Source: Candidatus Omnitrophota bacterium
GTDB lineage: Bacteria; Omnitrophota; Gorgyraeia; 2-01-FULL-45-10
Direction: 5' to 3'
Length of the DNA stretch: 36,008 bases
Assembly: GCA_903843285.1 (NCBI GenBank)
Contig: CAIMPC010000018.1
Coordinates: 1-36,008 of the forward strand
Shown one piece after another: positions 1 through 8,179 of the stretch; positions within the stretch are counted from its first letter, which is position 1, and each line of letters starts with the position of its first letter. Below the pieces are notes generated by a model, which had not been told where the DNA came from, made no database searches, and was given only the letters and a program-made list of their open reading frames with translations. The translations under genes and the position numbers were made by a program.

Positions 1-3000
1 ATATATAACAAGCTTGCCATTTTCCATCCTTCCTATGGCCGGGATCTGATCGGTGACAGAGAGTGCTCCCCTGAACTTAGGGATAAACATGCCGGGGGCA
101 TTCACTGTACGTATCTCGAAGGAGTCTTTGGTTAAGCCCGGAGGAGCTCTATCACCTAATCCTTTTATAATATTCAGCGCCCTGATGATGGCAGGATCAT
201 CCGGACTGATGGTTACAAAGTTGGTTAGAATATCCTTGTTTACATACTCCCGGTCCACGTTCGCGTCTTCATTTAATCCTGCGGTACCGGGGACTTTGAG
301 GGTGGCGGGAGTGGATGGCTTAAAATGCTTTTTTCTGTCTTTTGAAGTATTTGAGATTAATAAATCTAAAAAATTGCGCATCTGCTTTGCGGCATCGGGA
401 TAAAAACGCGAACTGCGATACAACTCTAAAAATTCGTTAAGATCAAATTCCGTATTTCTATTGTAACGCCTTTTTATGGTTTTTTTGATGTCATCATCGC
501 CCATAGAATATGCGAGATGAGTAAGCGTTCTTAAATCGTCACTACTGACTTTGCCCGGGCCTAATACATCATCGCAAACCCTCTTTAATCTCTCATATAA
601 GATCTGATGAGACTTTATAGCCACTAGTGCGCTGTGCTTGGGATTATTGGGCTTGTACGACGTCACTCCATATTTTTTCTTTACCCTATCACTCATTTGC
701 GAAATCGCCTCCTCGGCCGTTGTAGGCTTTACTTGGCACCAACCTTCTGCGCCGGCACTACTCGTCGCAGGCTTGAAGATGTTTTCCAATAATAGTGTGC
801 TTATCACCTCTATGGGCGGCGCACCCGTATCTTTGCTTATCTCCATCAGGAAATTTGCGTCGAATAGATCTCTGTCTTGATTGCTTACTCTTGCTATGGA
901 ATTGATCGCTTCAACCACCGTTTCTAAATTTCTTTTGGAATCATCCAGCTTCGCTAATTTTAGAGCCAATGTCCCGGTATTGACAGGCTTGTAATAATTC
1001 TCTAGCGGCCCGTTGTCTTCAGGACTTATGAGATCGTTATTAAGCAAGATCTCATAGGCTACTCTGATAAGCCTATAGCGCCTTTCTTCGCAAGCCTTTT
1101 CATTGCCCTTTTTGCTGACCCCGTCGAAATTCAATAAACCTGCATATCGCATTGAAGCGGCCAGGCTGTTCAGTCTGCGGACATATTTACCTTTCTTATT
1201 CCTGTTCCCGATATTTTTCAGAGACAGCCTTGCTTTAGTTAATAGTTTCATGGCCTTGTCATACTCGCCTCGCTTAATGCTCCTTTCCGCTCGGGGTAAA
1301 TACTTTGTAACAGCGGCAATCGCTTTCTCGCTCTCAGCTCCGACTGAAACCGTATTTTGAGTCGTTATAATTGGGTTGAAAAGCTTGTACATATGCATGC
1401 TGATGCTCGGCGCCCAAAAATTCAAAAGGATAGCGGCAATTAACGTAGTTGCAAAATATTTAATCTTTAATGGTGAGATGCGAGGACTGGTGAGGATATT
1501 GATAATATAATGAGGGACTGCGGATACCATGGAGCCAATTAAGATATCGTAGCCGATGGGTAGAGATAGGAAGGTGGCTAAGTAAATGATAACTGCATTT
1601 ATTGCGGTAACCGCTAAAACATCCCTTACGGGAGGGGCTCTACTGCCATTTGTTAATCCCGCATAATGAAGACCTATGAATGCTGTTGAAACTATAAACA
1701 AGCTCCATCCCATACCTAATGCATTTAATCCTATAGCGCTTATAGCCCAGAACGCCTGCTCAAAAGGCACCTGTAGAAATGCGTATCGAGAGCCAAGTAA
1801 TTTCGCAAGCCACGGCCACCGCCCGCCGAGAAATTCTTCAACATCAATAAGCCCGCTCCCCGATGGCGATTTTTTCTCAATAAAGCTCTGCAATGCATTA
1901 TCATTATGTCTTCGTTTTGCCAAATACGTCTTTAAATGTCTTAAGATGGGGGGTCCTCTCTCGTATGCAGAATCTGAGCTCTCAAATTCGGATTCAATTT
2001 TTTTAAGAAATTCAACGCCCTCTTTTTGGCCGAACGCATCTATTACGATGTCAAAAAATCCGTTTTTCTCTTTGTCGTACGTCCAAGCCCATGGCCTTAT
2101 AAATGGTCTGGCATCAATATCGAATTCTGAATCTTCATCAAATACTTTAAAAGCTCCCAACACGTTTTTCTCAGAATGCGTCTCCTCCACCATTTCATAA
2201 TCTATAATCTTAAATACCCGTTTACCCTCATCATCCAGAGAAAAAATAATATTATTTCTCCTGGGATCCATCTGTGCGTAGCGGGTTTTTTTCCAAAAAT
2301 GTAATTGTAGCTTAATCGCTTCCGCTTCGAGCTCACGCTGTAGATTCCGCAATCTATCGTCAAACTTCTTTAATTTTGCATCGTCATTACTCTTTTTGGC
2401 CTCAATTATCGCTGCTACCTCTCCTTTCTCTAATAAGCCCTCGGGTAGCTTTGCTATCCACTTTGCAAGATTATCCACAGCAATATCTTTTACAGAGCTC
2501 ACGTGAGTAGTCCCCGGTTGCCCTGTCAGAAATTCGATCGTATCGGTTATTTTATTTAATGGCACACCTGTGAAAAGCTCCGTGCTAAAGACGTGATATC
2601 TATCATCTAATGTTGTCTCAGCCCCAAAACGCGGAGTAAACTCATGCTCTTTGTCCTTATCAGAAAGCAGACGATGTTTATTTACCAATGATTCATCGGG
2701 ATTCACCAACCTACCATACCTACTATCCTTCTTTAACCTTGTGGCAATAAACTCGACTGGTAGTCTGCGTCCGTCAGCAAGCTCAAAATTTATCTCAAAT
2801 ATTATTTTGTTCCTTGAAGAGTGTCTGCGCACAACAGCCCTCACAACGCGCCGCTGCCCGCCAGAATCATATATACGGGCTAAAGACTCAGCTACAAATT
2901 TTTTATCCTTCAATATGGCTTCTGCCAATGGACGATCAAAATCAGCGTCCGTTAGATCGATATCCTGCTCTGTGAAGCCGATCTCATAATTAGTATGAAC

Positions 3001-5028
3001 GGGTTTTTCTTTTGAAGCTTGCGGGATTAAATATCTCTCGGATGGGAATGCACGCACTTCTTTCGACATCGCTTCCATCATCGCAGGGTTTAATTGATCG
3101 GGAGGTGCGAGTATATTTTTAAGCACCGATGGCATGGCATCAACAATCCTCATATCGTTCTCTCCGGAAAGGATCTTAAAATACGGGCATTGATAGCCGT
3201 TTGTATTCTTAAAATTCGGCATGATTGAAATGTAGGATACGCCCTGCTTCCTGAATAACTCGGCCAGGTTTTCGGTATGAAAGCCGCCGGTTATGAGTAT
3301 GGCTGCTTTAGGGGAGAGCCCCTTTTCTACGGGCTTGGCGAATCGTACATTCTTCACGAACGCATCATCGCGCTTGAGGGAATATTCGTAAAATTTAGAG
3401 ATCTCGTCCCGGTAATGGTCGAGCCTTGCGATGTCGGGCATAGAGGCCGCAAATGCATCGTAGATAGCGGAATTATCGCTGTCATTCTGAGGCCCAAAAG
3501 GGGCCGAAGAATCCAGATCCTTCACCCTGCCACCTTTGGTGGCGGGCTCAGGATGACGCACCGTATTATTAATGAATGCTAAATAGTTCTTTGTCTCGAA
3601 TGAAGTGATATGATCTTTGTAATACCGATAGTCGTCTTTCGTCAGCAAGATGTTGAAAATATTTTTAAGTATGGCAAAGTTTTTTGATAGAAGCGAAAGC
3701 TCTTTTTCTTTATCATTTCGATACAATGCGGACTTAATGGTCTCCCCTAAAGAGTCCACCTCTTCCATCACCTTTGTTTTATCCACGGCATCGTATACAG
3801 AGATGTATGCTTTATACTTTTGAAATTCGGAAAAGGCCTTAATATCGACGCCGAATTGCGTTGCTTTAGCCAAGAGGTAATCATAAAAATCCTTTTGGGA
3901 TATATGCTCTTGCTTAAATGCGATAGTCTTTACCACGAGCTCCTCGAGGGCATTCTTCGATAACTTCTTCTGGAGGCTATCTATGAGTCCTTCCTGTTCT
4001 CCATTCGCTTTTCTGAAATCTATATCACCCTCTTTACTTAACGACTGCGCCAAATAATATATGTTAGGTAATTTCTTAGCATCTACGGAATTCCAAGAAG
4101 TGCTCGCTCCGTCATTCTGAGGGAGGCCAGCGGCCGACCGAAGAATCTCTTCCTTTAGATCCTTCGGCTTCGCCTCAGAATGACGCAAGGTCAGACATTT
4201 TACGTCATTTACCTCTATACCTTTGGCCTTGGCCATATCGAGCAGATATGAGAGATACTCTTTGAAATCCATATTGCCGGCCTTATATGCGCCATACTTC
4301 ATATCGAAATCGAGGAGATCCTTCGAGTAGACCTTTATCTTCAGATTCGAGAGGATATAGCTTAAAGACTTCAGATACTTATCGACCTCTTCTTTGTGCA
4401 GGAGAGAGTTTCTGTAGATAGACAGATTGTCGATATATAGTTTTGTATCCTCTACGCCCCATAGCCGGATCTTATCCGGATTATTTGCGGCGAAATATTC
4501 GGCGCCATTAACTAACCCTTCCTTTACAAAATAATCGGAGGCCTTATCGCGCAGGATTTTATCTTTAATGTCGGTAAAGATGGATATATCATAGTCTTTG
4601 GCGCCGCCTTCGAGATTTATAGTATCGACACCGTATTCTCTATTTATATATTCTATGATTTTAGCGATCTGCTGTTGGCAGGCGTAATTACAGTGAGCGT
4701 CTTGGATGTGGACAATAACGGGGTTCGTATTGCGTGAGGATGACTGCCACGTCTCTTTTATCCGACCGAGGTACTCCGGGAGGGTAAAAGATCCTACGCG
4801 CAAACCTTTAGAAGGCCTTAGGCCGCCGGCCCTTGCGGAGCCACCGTCAGGGAACCCCGAAGGCTTGCCAACGGCCCAGGCTTGTTCTACGAAGCTAAGC
4901 GGGCGAAGAAGAACCAGATCATACGATACCGTATTAAAAAGAAAAGCCGCCAAGGTGACCAGACACACCAGCACCTTGAACGGTCTTTTATTAATCAAGC
5001 TACCATTAGATCTGACGGTTGTGCTCAT
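1..5028 (-). CDS. Giant secreted or membrane protein: Tiki/TraB-like plus kinase-like domain (partial)
   Basis: I checked the reading frame for stop codons over most of its length; it is open from ATG at 5028 to the window edge (1676 codons), so the C-terminus lies outside. An AGGAG at 5035-5039 supports the start. Residues 13-45 form a hydrophobic signal or anchor. Residues 104-116 (VIVHIQDAHCNY) and about 577-587 (ITGGFHTEN) match the paired conserved blocks of the Tiki/TraB/ChaN/EreA-like superfamily. Residues 720-945 look like a protein-kinase-type fold: candidate lysines 766-767, a catalytic loop QMDPRRNN with Asp921 and Asn926, and an IIDYE motif with Asp943. This pattern recalls ABC1/UbiB or APH/choline kinases, but the loop His is Gln. 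Residues about 1080-1216 hold several membrane helices; residues 1217-1676 are unrecognised. Two dyad repeats are translated within it (residues 282-306 and 491-516). Substrate and role are unknown. The domain calls are pattern-based; the intact frame is certain. Confidence 0.8.
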   Translation of the reverse strand, partial: MSTTVRSNGSLINKRPFKVLVCLVTLAAFLFNTVSYDLVLLRPLSFVEQAWAVGKPSGFPDGGSARAGGLRPSKGLRVGSFTLPEYLGRIKETWQSSSRNTNPVIVHIQDAHCNYACQQQIAKIIEYINREYGVDTINLEGGAKDYDISIFTDIKDKILRDKASDYFVKEGLVNGAEYFAANNPDKIRLWGVEDTKLYIDNLSIYRNSLLHKEEVDKYLKSLSYILSNLKIKVYSKDLLDFDMKYGAYKAGNMDFKEYLSYLLDMAKAKGIEVNDVKCLTLRHSEAKPKDLKEEILRSAAGLPQNDGASTSWNSVDAKKLPNIYYLAQSLSKEGDIDFRKANGEQEGLIDSLQKKLSKNALEELVVKTIAFKQEHISQKDFYDYLLAKATQFGVDIKAFSEFQKYKAYISVYDAVDKTKVMEEVDSLGETIKSALYRNDKEKELSLLSKNFAILKNIFNILLTKDDYRYYKDHITSFETKNYLAFINNTVRHPEPATKGGRVKDLDSSAPFGPQNDSDNSAIYDAFAASMPDIARLDHYRDEISKFYEYSLKRDDAFVKNVRFAKPVEKGLSPKAAILITGGFHTENLAELFRKQGVSYISIMPNFKNTNGYQCPYFKILSGENDMRIVDAMPSVLKNILAPPDQLNPAMMEAMSKEVRAFPSERYLIPQASKEKPVHTNYEIGFTEQDIDLTDADFDRPLAEAILKDKKFVAESLARIYDSGGQRRVVRAVVRRHSSRNKIIFEINFELADGRRLPVEFIATRLKKDSRYGRLVNPDESLVNKHRLLSDKDKEHEFTPRFGAETTLDDRYHVFSTELFTGVPLNKITDTIEFLTGQPGTTHVSSVKDIAVDNLAKWIAKLPEGLLEKGEVAAIIEAKKSNDDAKLKKFDDRLRNLQRELEAEAIKLQLHFWKKTRYAQMDPRRNNIIFSLDDEGKRVFKIIDYEMVEETHSEKNVLGAFKVFDEDSEFDIDARPFIRPWAWTYDKEKNGFFDIVIDAFGQKEGVEFLKKIESEFESSDSAYERGPPILRHLKTYLAKRRHNDNALQSFIEKKSPSGSGLIDVEEFLGGRWPWLAKLLGSRYAFLQVPFEQAFWAISAIGLNALGMGWSLFIVSTAFIGLHYAGLTNGSRAPPVRDVLAVTAINAVIIYLATFLSLPIGYDILIGSMVSAVPHYIINILTSPRISPLKIKYFATTLIAAILLNFWAPSISMHMYKLFNPIITTQNTVSVGAESEKAIAAVTKYLPRAERSIKRGEYDKAMKLLTKARLSLKNIGNRNKKGKYVRRLNSLAASMRYAGLLNFDGVSKKGNEKACEERRYRLIRVAYEILLNNDLISPEDNGPLENYYKPVNTGTLALKLAKLDDSKRNLETVVEAINSIARVSNQDRDLFDANFLMEISKDTGAPPIEVISTLLLENIFKPATSSAGAEGWCQVKPTTAEEAISQMSDRVKKKYGVTSYKPNNPKHSALVAIKSHQILYERLKRVCDDVLGPGKVSSDDLRTLTHLAYSMGDDDIKKTIKRRYNRNTEFDLNEFLELYRSSRFYPDAAKQMRNFLDLLISNTSKDRKKHFKPSTPATLKVPGTAGLNEDANVDREYVNKDILTNFVTISPDDPAIIRALNIIKGLGDRAPPGLTKDSFEIRTVNAPGMFIPKFRGALSVTDQIPAIGRMENGKLVIY
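3481..3557. repeat. Dyad repeat copy A, translated inside the giant gene
   Basis: The element begins GTCATTCTGA and ends TCAGGATGAC, an inverted pair with one mismatch. The inside edges read GAAGAATC and GATCCTTC, so it is two half-units head to head. It is read through in frame as residues 491-516 of the giant minus-strand protein. That stretch is rich in Pro, Gly, Asp and Lys and falls between the two conserved Tiki-like blocks, consistent with a tolerated surface loop. Confidence 0.8.
4111..4184. repeat. Dyad repeat copy B, translated inside the giant gene
   Basis: Same architecture as the copy at 3481: GTCATTCTGA at the left end, TCAGAATGAC at the right end (perfect inverted pair), and inner GAAGAATCT / AGATCCTTC. 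It is translated in frame as residues 282-306 of the giant protein without introducing a stop. The two copies differ in their central sequence, so they are diverged or independent insertions rather than a recent duplication. Confidence 0.8.
4798..4876. repeat. Possible third in-frame insertion just after the signal peptide
   Basis: A GC-rich stretch of short GGCC, CCGG and CCTT dyads encodes residues 51-77, rich in Gly, Pro, Ser, Ala and Arg. It lies between the secretion signal and the first conserved segment (SFTLPEYLGRI). Its composition contrasts with the AT-richer codons on both sides. It lacks the GTCATyCTGA ends of the two other copies, so it would belong to a different repeat family. 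This call is tentative. Confidence 0.35.
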
Positions 5029-5332
5029 CCAATAGCTCCTATTAGATACTTAACAAAACCTTTTATTTACAGGTGAAAAAATTAACCTGCCCGATTTAAT
5101 GTTCTAATCTGACAAGCACTATGATAATCACCTTATAGAATAAGTATATCATGTAATTTAATCAATGGACGGCAAAATCTCTTACTTTTTTATACCTTAA
5201 CTATGAATGGTATAGTTGGGTAAATTAAACGAAATATTATTAACTTTTTCGAGCTTGACATTGAAAGCTATGTCAATGTAGAATGTAGCACGCCAAGTAA
5301 GAAAATTATTTTTTACATCTTTTTCAGGAGGT
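5029..5332. promoter_or_regulatory. Divergent intergenic control region
   Basis: 304 bases without a gene separate the giant minus-strand gene from the plus-strand polyamine operon. It is AT-rich. It holds the plus-strand promoter at 5255-5284 (listed separately), a minus-strand candidate extended -10 (TGATATACT, 5143-5151 on the complement) without a good -35, and a cluster of dyads at 5191-5217: TATACC with GGTATA, and AACTAT with ATAGTT. No RNA gene or further ORF was seen. Confidence 0.55.
5255..5284 (+). promoter_or_regulatory. Sigma70-like promoter with overlapping operator dyads for hss
   Basis: TTGACA at 5255-5260 and TAGAAT at 5279-5284 are separated by 18 bases; transcription would begin near 5291, about 42 bases before the gene. 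Two nested dyads overlap the promoter: TTGACAT with ATGTCAA (5255-5261 and 5270-5276), and ACATTGA with TCAATGT. A regulator bound here would cover the -35 and spacer. The hexamers are near consensus; the regulatory reading is inference. Confidence 0.7.
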
Positions 5333-5335
5333 ATG

Positions 5336-6787
5336 ATGCTCGAATTCCGAAATAAAGTTTTAGTGATAGGCTATGGTTCTGTTTCAAAGTGTACCCTGCC
5401 GGTACTCTTCAAACATATTAAGATACCTTATAAAAATGTAACTGTGCTAGATTTTGCTGATCAAACAAATGCAATAAAAAATTGGACCGATAAGGGAGTG
5501 AAATATTTTCAGACAAAGATAACTCCAGTAAATATGGCGCAGATATTGACAAAGCATGTCGGTGCCGGAGGACTGATAATAGACCTCGGTTGGAATATCG
5601 GAGCAATAGATATACTAACGTGGTGTCACGACAACCATGTCCTTTACGTAAATACATCGGTAGAAGAGTGGGATCCGTATGCCAATATTCATCTGAAGAC
5701 CCCTTTAGAGAAATCCCTTTACTACAGGCAAATGATAATACGCAAAATGATATCTAAGTGGGGTGATAAATCCACAACGGCTGTCGTAGACCATGGCGCC
5801 AATCCGGGGCTTATATCGCATTTTACCAAGCGTGGGCTCGTCGATATAGCTAATAAGGCTATCAGGGACAGCTCTACATCTAAGCCCTCGATAAAGGCCC
5901 TCGAGAAATATCTGCAGGAAGATGATTTTGCGCGTCTTGCCATGGAGCTTGGCATAAAGGTGATACACTGCAGTGAGCGCGACACACAGATAACAAATAA
6001 ACCTAAAGAAGTCGACGAATTTGTAGGCACGTGGAGCGTGGAAGGCCTAAGAGAAGAGGGCATCTCCCCAGCAGAGATGGGCTGGGGCACACACGAAACG
6101 GAACTCCCGGAATTGGCATACGTTCCAACATATGGCCCAAAGAACCAGATCTTTCTGGCGCGCATGGGAATGAATACATGGGTCAGATCCTGGATACCTA
6201 ATCAGGAAATAGTCGGAATGGTGATACGCCATGGAGAGGCCTTCGGGATCTCTGATAAGCTAACCGTCTGGAAAGGTAAAAAAGCTATATACAGACCTAC
6301 GGTGCATTACGCTTATATGCCATGCCATGAAACCATATCGTCACTGCATGAGCTTCGCGCCAGAAATTATGACCTTCAGCCGCGATGGAGAATCATGAAC
6401 GACGAGATAACCGGAGGAGCTGATATCCTGGGAGCGCTCCTGATGGGCCATAAATATAATTCCTGGTGGACGGGAAGCATTCTATCTATCGAAGAGTCGA
6501 GACGGCTCGTCCCACACCAGAACGCTACTACGCTCCAGGTGGCTCTCGGCGTAGTGTCGGCCGTAATGTGGATGATAGAGAACCCCAATAAGGGTTTCTG
6601 TCTACCGGATGATCTTCCATATAAGTATGTGCTGAATGTCTCGGAGCCGTATCTCGGAAAATTTGTGTCGGAGGCCTCTGACTGGACACCGTTTTCCCAT
6701 TATCAGGTATTCTTTAAAGAAAATAAATCGACTAAGCTTGACACTAAAAATATCTGGCGATTCCAGAATTTATTCTTTAAACCCTAA
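5336..6787 (+). CDS. hss: Homospermidine synthase
   Basis: Bacterial homospermidine synthase is an NAD-dependent cytoplasmic enzyme that joins two putrescines (or putrescine and spermidine) with release of ammonia or diaminopropane. The protein (483 aa) has the family length of about 480. It opens with a Rossmann motif (VLVIGYGSVSKCTLPVL), followed by family-typical segments NTSVEEWDPY near residue 105 and AVVDHGANPGLISHF near residue 160. AGGAGG lies at 5326-5331. Two adjacent ATGs exist (5333 and 5336); the second has the better though still short spacing, so I place the start there. The next gene, a PLP decarboxylase, begins 28 bases downstream and can supply putrescine. This pairing makes the call strong. 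A strong promoter with a dyad operator precedes it. Confidence 0.9.
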   Translation: MLEFRNKVLVIGYGSVSKCTLPVLFKHIKIPYKNVTVLDFADQTNAIKNWTDKGVKYFQTKITPVNMAQILTKHVGAGGLIIDLGWNIGAIDILTWCHDNHVLYVNTSVEEWDPYANIHLKTPLEKSLYYRQMIIRKMISKWGDKSTTAVVDHGANPGLISHFTKRGLVDIANKAIRDSSTSKPSIKALEKYLQEDDFARLAMELGIKVIHCSERDTQITNKPKEVDEFVGTWSVEGLREEGISPAEMGWGTHETELPELAYVPTYGPKNQIFLARMGMNTWVRSWIPNQEIVGMVIRHGEAFGISDKLTVWKGKKAIYRPTVHYAYMPCHETISSLHELRARNYDLQPRWRIMNDEITGGADILGALLMGHKYNSWWTGSILSIEESRRLVPHQNATTLQVALGVVSAVMWMIENPNKGFCLPDDLPYKYVLNVSEPYLGKFVSEASDWTPFSHYQVFFKENKSTKLDTKNIWRFQNLFFKP

Positions 6788-6815
6788 ATAATTGATGATA
6801 GAATAGCCGACATAT

Positions 6816-7967
6816 ATGGCAAGACACCGCAGTCGTTATATAAATAATCTTCGAAGAATCGCCGAGAAGAACGGCACGCCTGTTTTCGTAGTCGATCATG
6901 ATAAGATACGACAGAATTATAAAGTCTTCACCGAAAGCCTTCCTCGCGTCCAGGCATATTATGCCGTCAAGGCCAATTCGCTTCCCGAGATCGTAAAGAC
7001 GCTTTACGACATGGGTTCCAGCTTCGATGTGGCGTCCTTCCCGGAGTTCATGATCGTATACGAGAATATTAAAAGGCTTAGGGCGAAGAAGCGTCAGGAT
7101 TTCATATGGGATAAAATAATCTACGCCAATACTATAAAGCAGATCGAGACACTTCATAAGTTGGATCAGTTCAAACCCCTGGTCACATTCGATAATATTG
7201 CGGAATTACATAAAATAAAAGTACATTGCCCTCACGCCGGACTATGCCTTAGGATAAGGGTCCCCAACACCGGTTCTATGGTCGAGTTATCATCGAAGTT
7301 CGGTGCTCATCCCGGAGAAGCGGTGGATCTCGTCCTGGAAGCGCTAAAAGCGAATCTTGTAGTGGAAGGTATAAGTTTCCATGTGGGCAGTCAGTGTAAT
7401 AATTTTGAAAATTATATGCAGGCATTACAGTTATCGGCTTCGATTTTTAAGGAGTCCGAATCACGGGGCCACAAGATAAAGATCCTCGATATAGGCGGAG
7501 GATTTCCTGTCCGTTATAACAATAAAGCCAAGTCTTTTAAAGTGCTGGCAAAAAAATTAAATACTGAGATAGAAAGATTATTTCCGGAAGATGTAGAGAT
7601 ACTGGCTGAGCCCGGTCGTTTCATGGTGGCTAATTCAGCAACGCTTATTGCTAAGATTATCGGTAAGGCGATTCGCGATGGAAAGACTTGTTATTATATC
7701 GACGATGGTGTATATCATACATTTTCAGGCATTATTTTCGACCACTGTACATATCCGATAAAAGCATTTAAGGACGGTGAGAAAAAAGTCTCTGCGGTAT
7801 TCGGGCCCACTTGCGATGCGCTCGATACGATATCGATAGCTGAAGAGTTGCCTGAACTGGAAATAGGGGATCTGGTATATGCCGAGAATATCGGCGCTTA
7901 CTCCCACGCATCCTCCACCCACTTCAACGGCTTTCCCCCGGCTCGAGTAGTGCATATCAATAGATAA
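6816..7967 (+). CDS. Ornithine (or lysine/ornithine) decarboxylase, PLP fold type III
   Basis: Group IV decarboxylase that converts ornithine to putrescine (or lysine to cadaverine) in the cytoplasm. The 383-aa length suits eukaryotic-type/bacterial ODC. Visible motifs are AYYAVKAN with the PLP lysine at residue 52, SFHVGSQ with His189, DIGGGFP (225-231) and EPGR (265-268) for phosphate binding, DDGVYHTFSG (296-305), and GPTCDALD with Cys333, the residue contributed across the dimer interface. The cysteine motif argues against diaminopimelate decarboxylase and against carboxynorspermidine decarboxylase. It lies 28 bases behind homospermidine synthase, so ornithine to putrescine to homospermidine is the likely route. 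No clear Shine-Dalgarno precedes the ATG, so translation may be coupled to the upstream gene. Ornithine versus lysine preference cannot be settled from sequence alone. Confidence 0.88.
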   Translation: MARHRSRYINNLRRIAEKNGTPVFVVDHDKIRQNYKVFTESLPRVQAYYAVKANSLPEIVKTLYDMGSSFDVASFPEFMIVYENIKRLRAKKRQDFIWDKIIYANTIKQIETLHKLDQFKPLVTFDNIAELHKIKVHCPHAGLCLRIRVPNTGSMVELSSKFGAHPGEAVDLVLEALKANLVVEGISFHVGSQCNNFENYMQALQLSASIFKESESRGHKIKILDIGGGFPVRYNNKAKSFKVLAKKLNTEIERLFPEDVEILAEPGRFMVANSATLIAKIIGKAIRDGKTCYYIDDGVYHTFSGIIFDHCTYPIKAFKDGEKKVSAVFGPTCDALDTISIAEELPELEIGDLVYAENIGAYSHASSTHFNGFPPARVVHINR

Positions 7968-7998
7968 TCTCATTCTCAACACGGCGAGTATTTTTACC

Positions 7999-8026
7999 TT
8001 GCAATTGGCCGTGTATACTGTATAAT
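7999..8026 (+). promoter_or_regulatory. Promoter of the initiator tRNA gene
   Basis: TTGCAA (7999-8004), a 16-base spacer and a perfect TATAAT (8021-8026) sit 12 bases before the tRNA 5-prime end. A 7-bp dyad (ACACGGC at 7979-7985, GCCGTGT at 8008-8014) straddles the -35; whether it matters is unknown. No terminator separates the preceding decarboxylase gene from this promoter, so readthrough into the tRNA is also possible. Confidence 0.75.
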
Positions 8027-8037
8027 TGGAAGTCCAT

Positions 8038-8114
8038 TGCGGGGTGGAGCAGCCTGGCAGCTCGTTGGGCTCATAACCCAAAGGTCGTCCGTTCAAATCG
8101 GACCCCCGCTACCA
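8038..8114 (+). tRNA. Initiator tRNA-fMet (CAT anticodon)
   Basis: 77 bases including an encoded CCA. Anticodon CAT sits in the loop CTCATAA, flanked by three G-C pairs (GGG / CCC), the initiator hallmark. The acceptor stem pairs at positions 2-7 (GCGGGG with CCCCGC) but position 1 faces 72 as U opposite U, the unpaired first position typical of initiators (usually C-A). D-loop (AGCAGCCTGGCAGCTC) and T-arm (GTTCAAAT) are standard. Confidence 0.97.
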
Positions 8115-8118
8115 AATT

Positions 8119-8155
8119 AAAAAACCTACTGAGTATTTAGCTCGGTAGGTTTTTT
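8119..8155. terminator. Intrinsic terminator serving both strands
   Basis: Stem AAAAAACCTACTGAG with CTCGGTAGGTTTTTT around a 7-base loop, with one G-T pair. A T-run follows the stem on either strand. It ends the tRNA transcript on the plus strand and the long minus-strand array, whose last stop codon is at 8180-8182. Confidence 0.9.
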
Positions 8156-8179
8156 GCACAGGGCGAGATGTGGATTCGA

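Noticed and set aside
3481..4184. CRISPR or tandem array
   Set aside because: The repeats are dyads with variable centres, spaced irregularly over the window, without regular spacers or cas genes.
53..5035. Several plus-strand ORFs of 60-174 codons
   Set aside because: They are shadows of the giant minus-strand gene, whose frame has no stop wherever I checked it and which carries recognisable motifs.
5143..5151. Definite promoter for the giant gene
   Set aside because: An extended -10 is present, but no -35 at proper spacing, so it is only mentioned within the intergenic entry.
6816..7967. Carboxynorspermidine or diaminopimelate decarboxylase
   Set aside because: The GPTCDALD motif and pairing with homospermidine synthase fit ornithine/lysine decarboxylase better.
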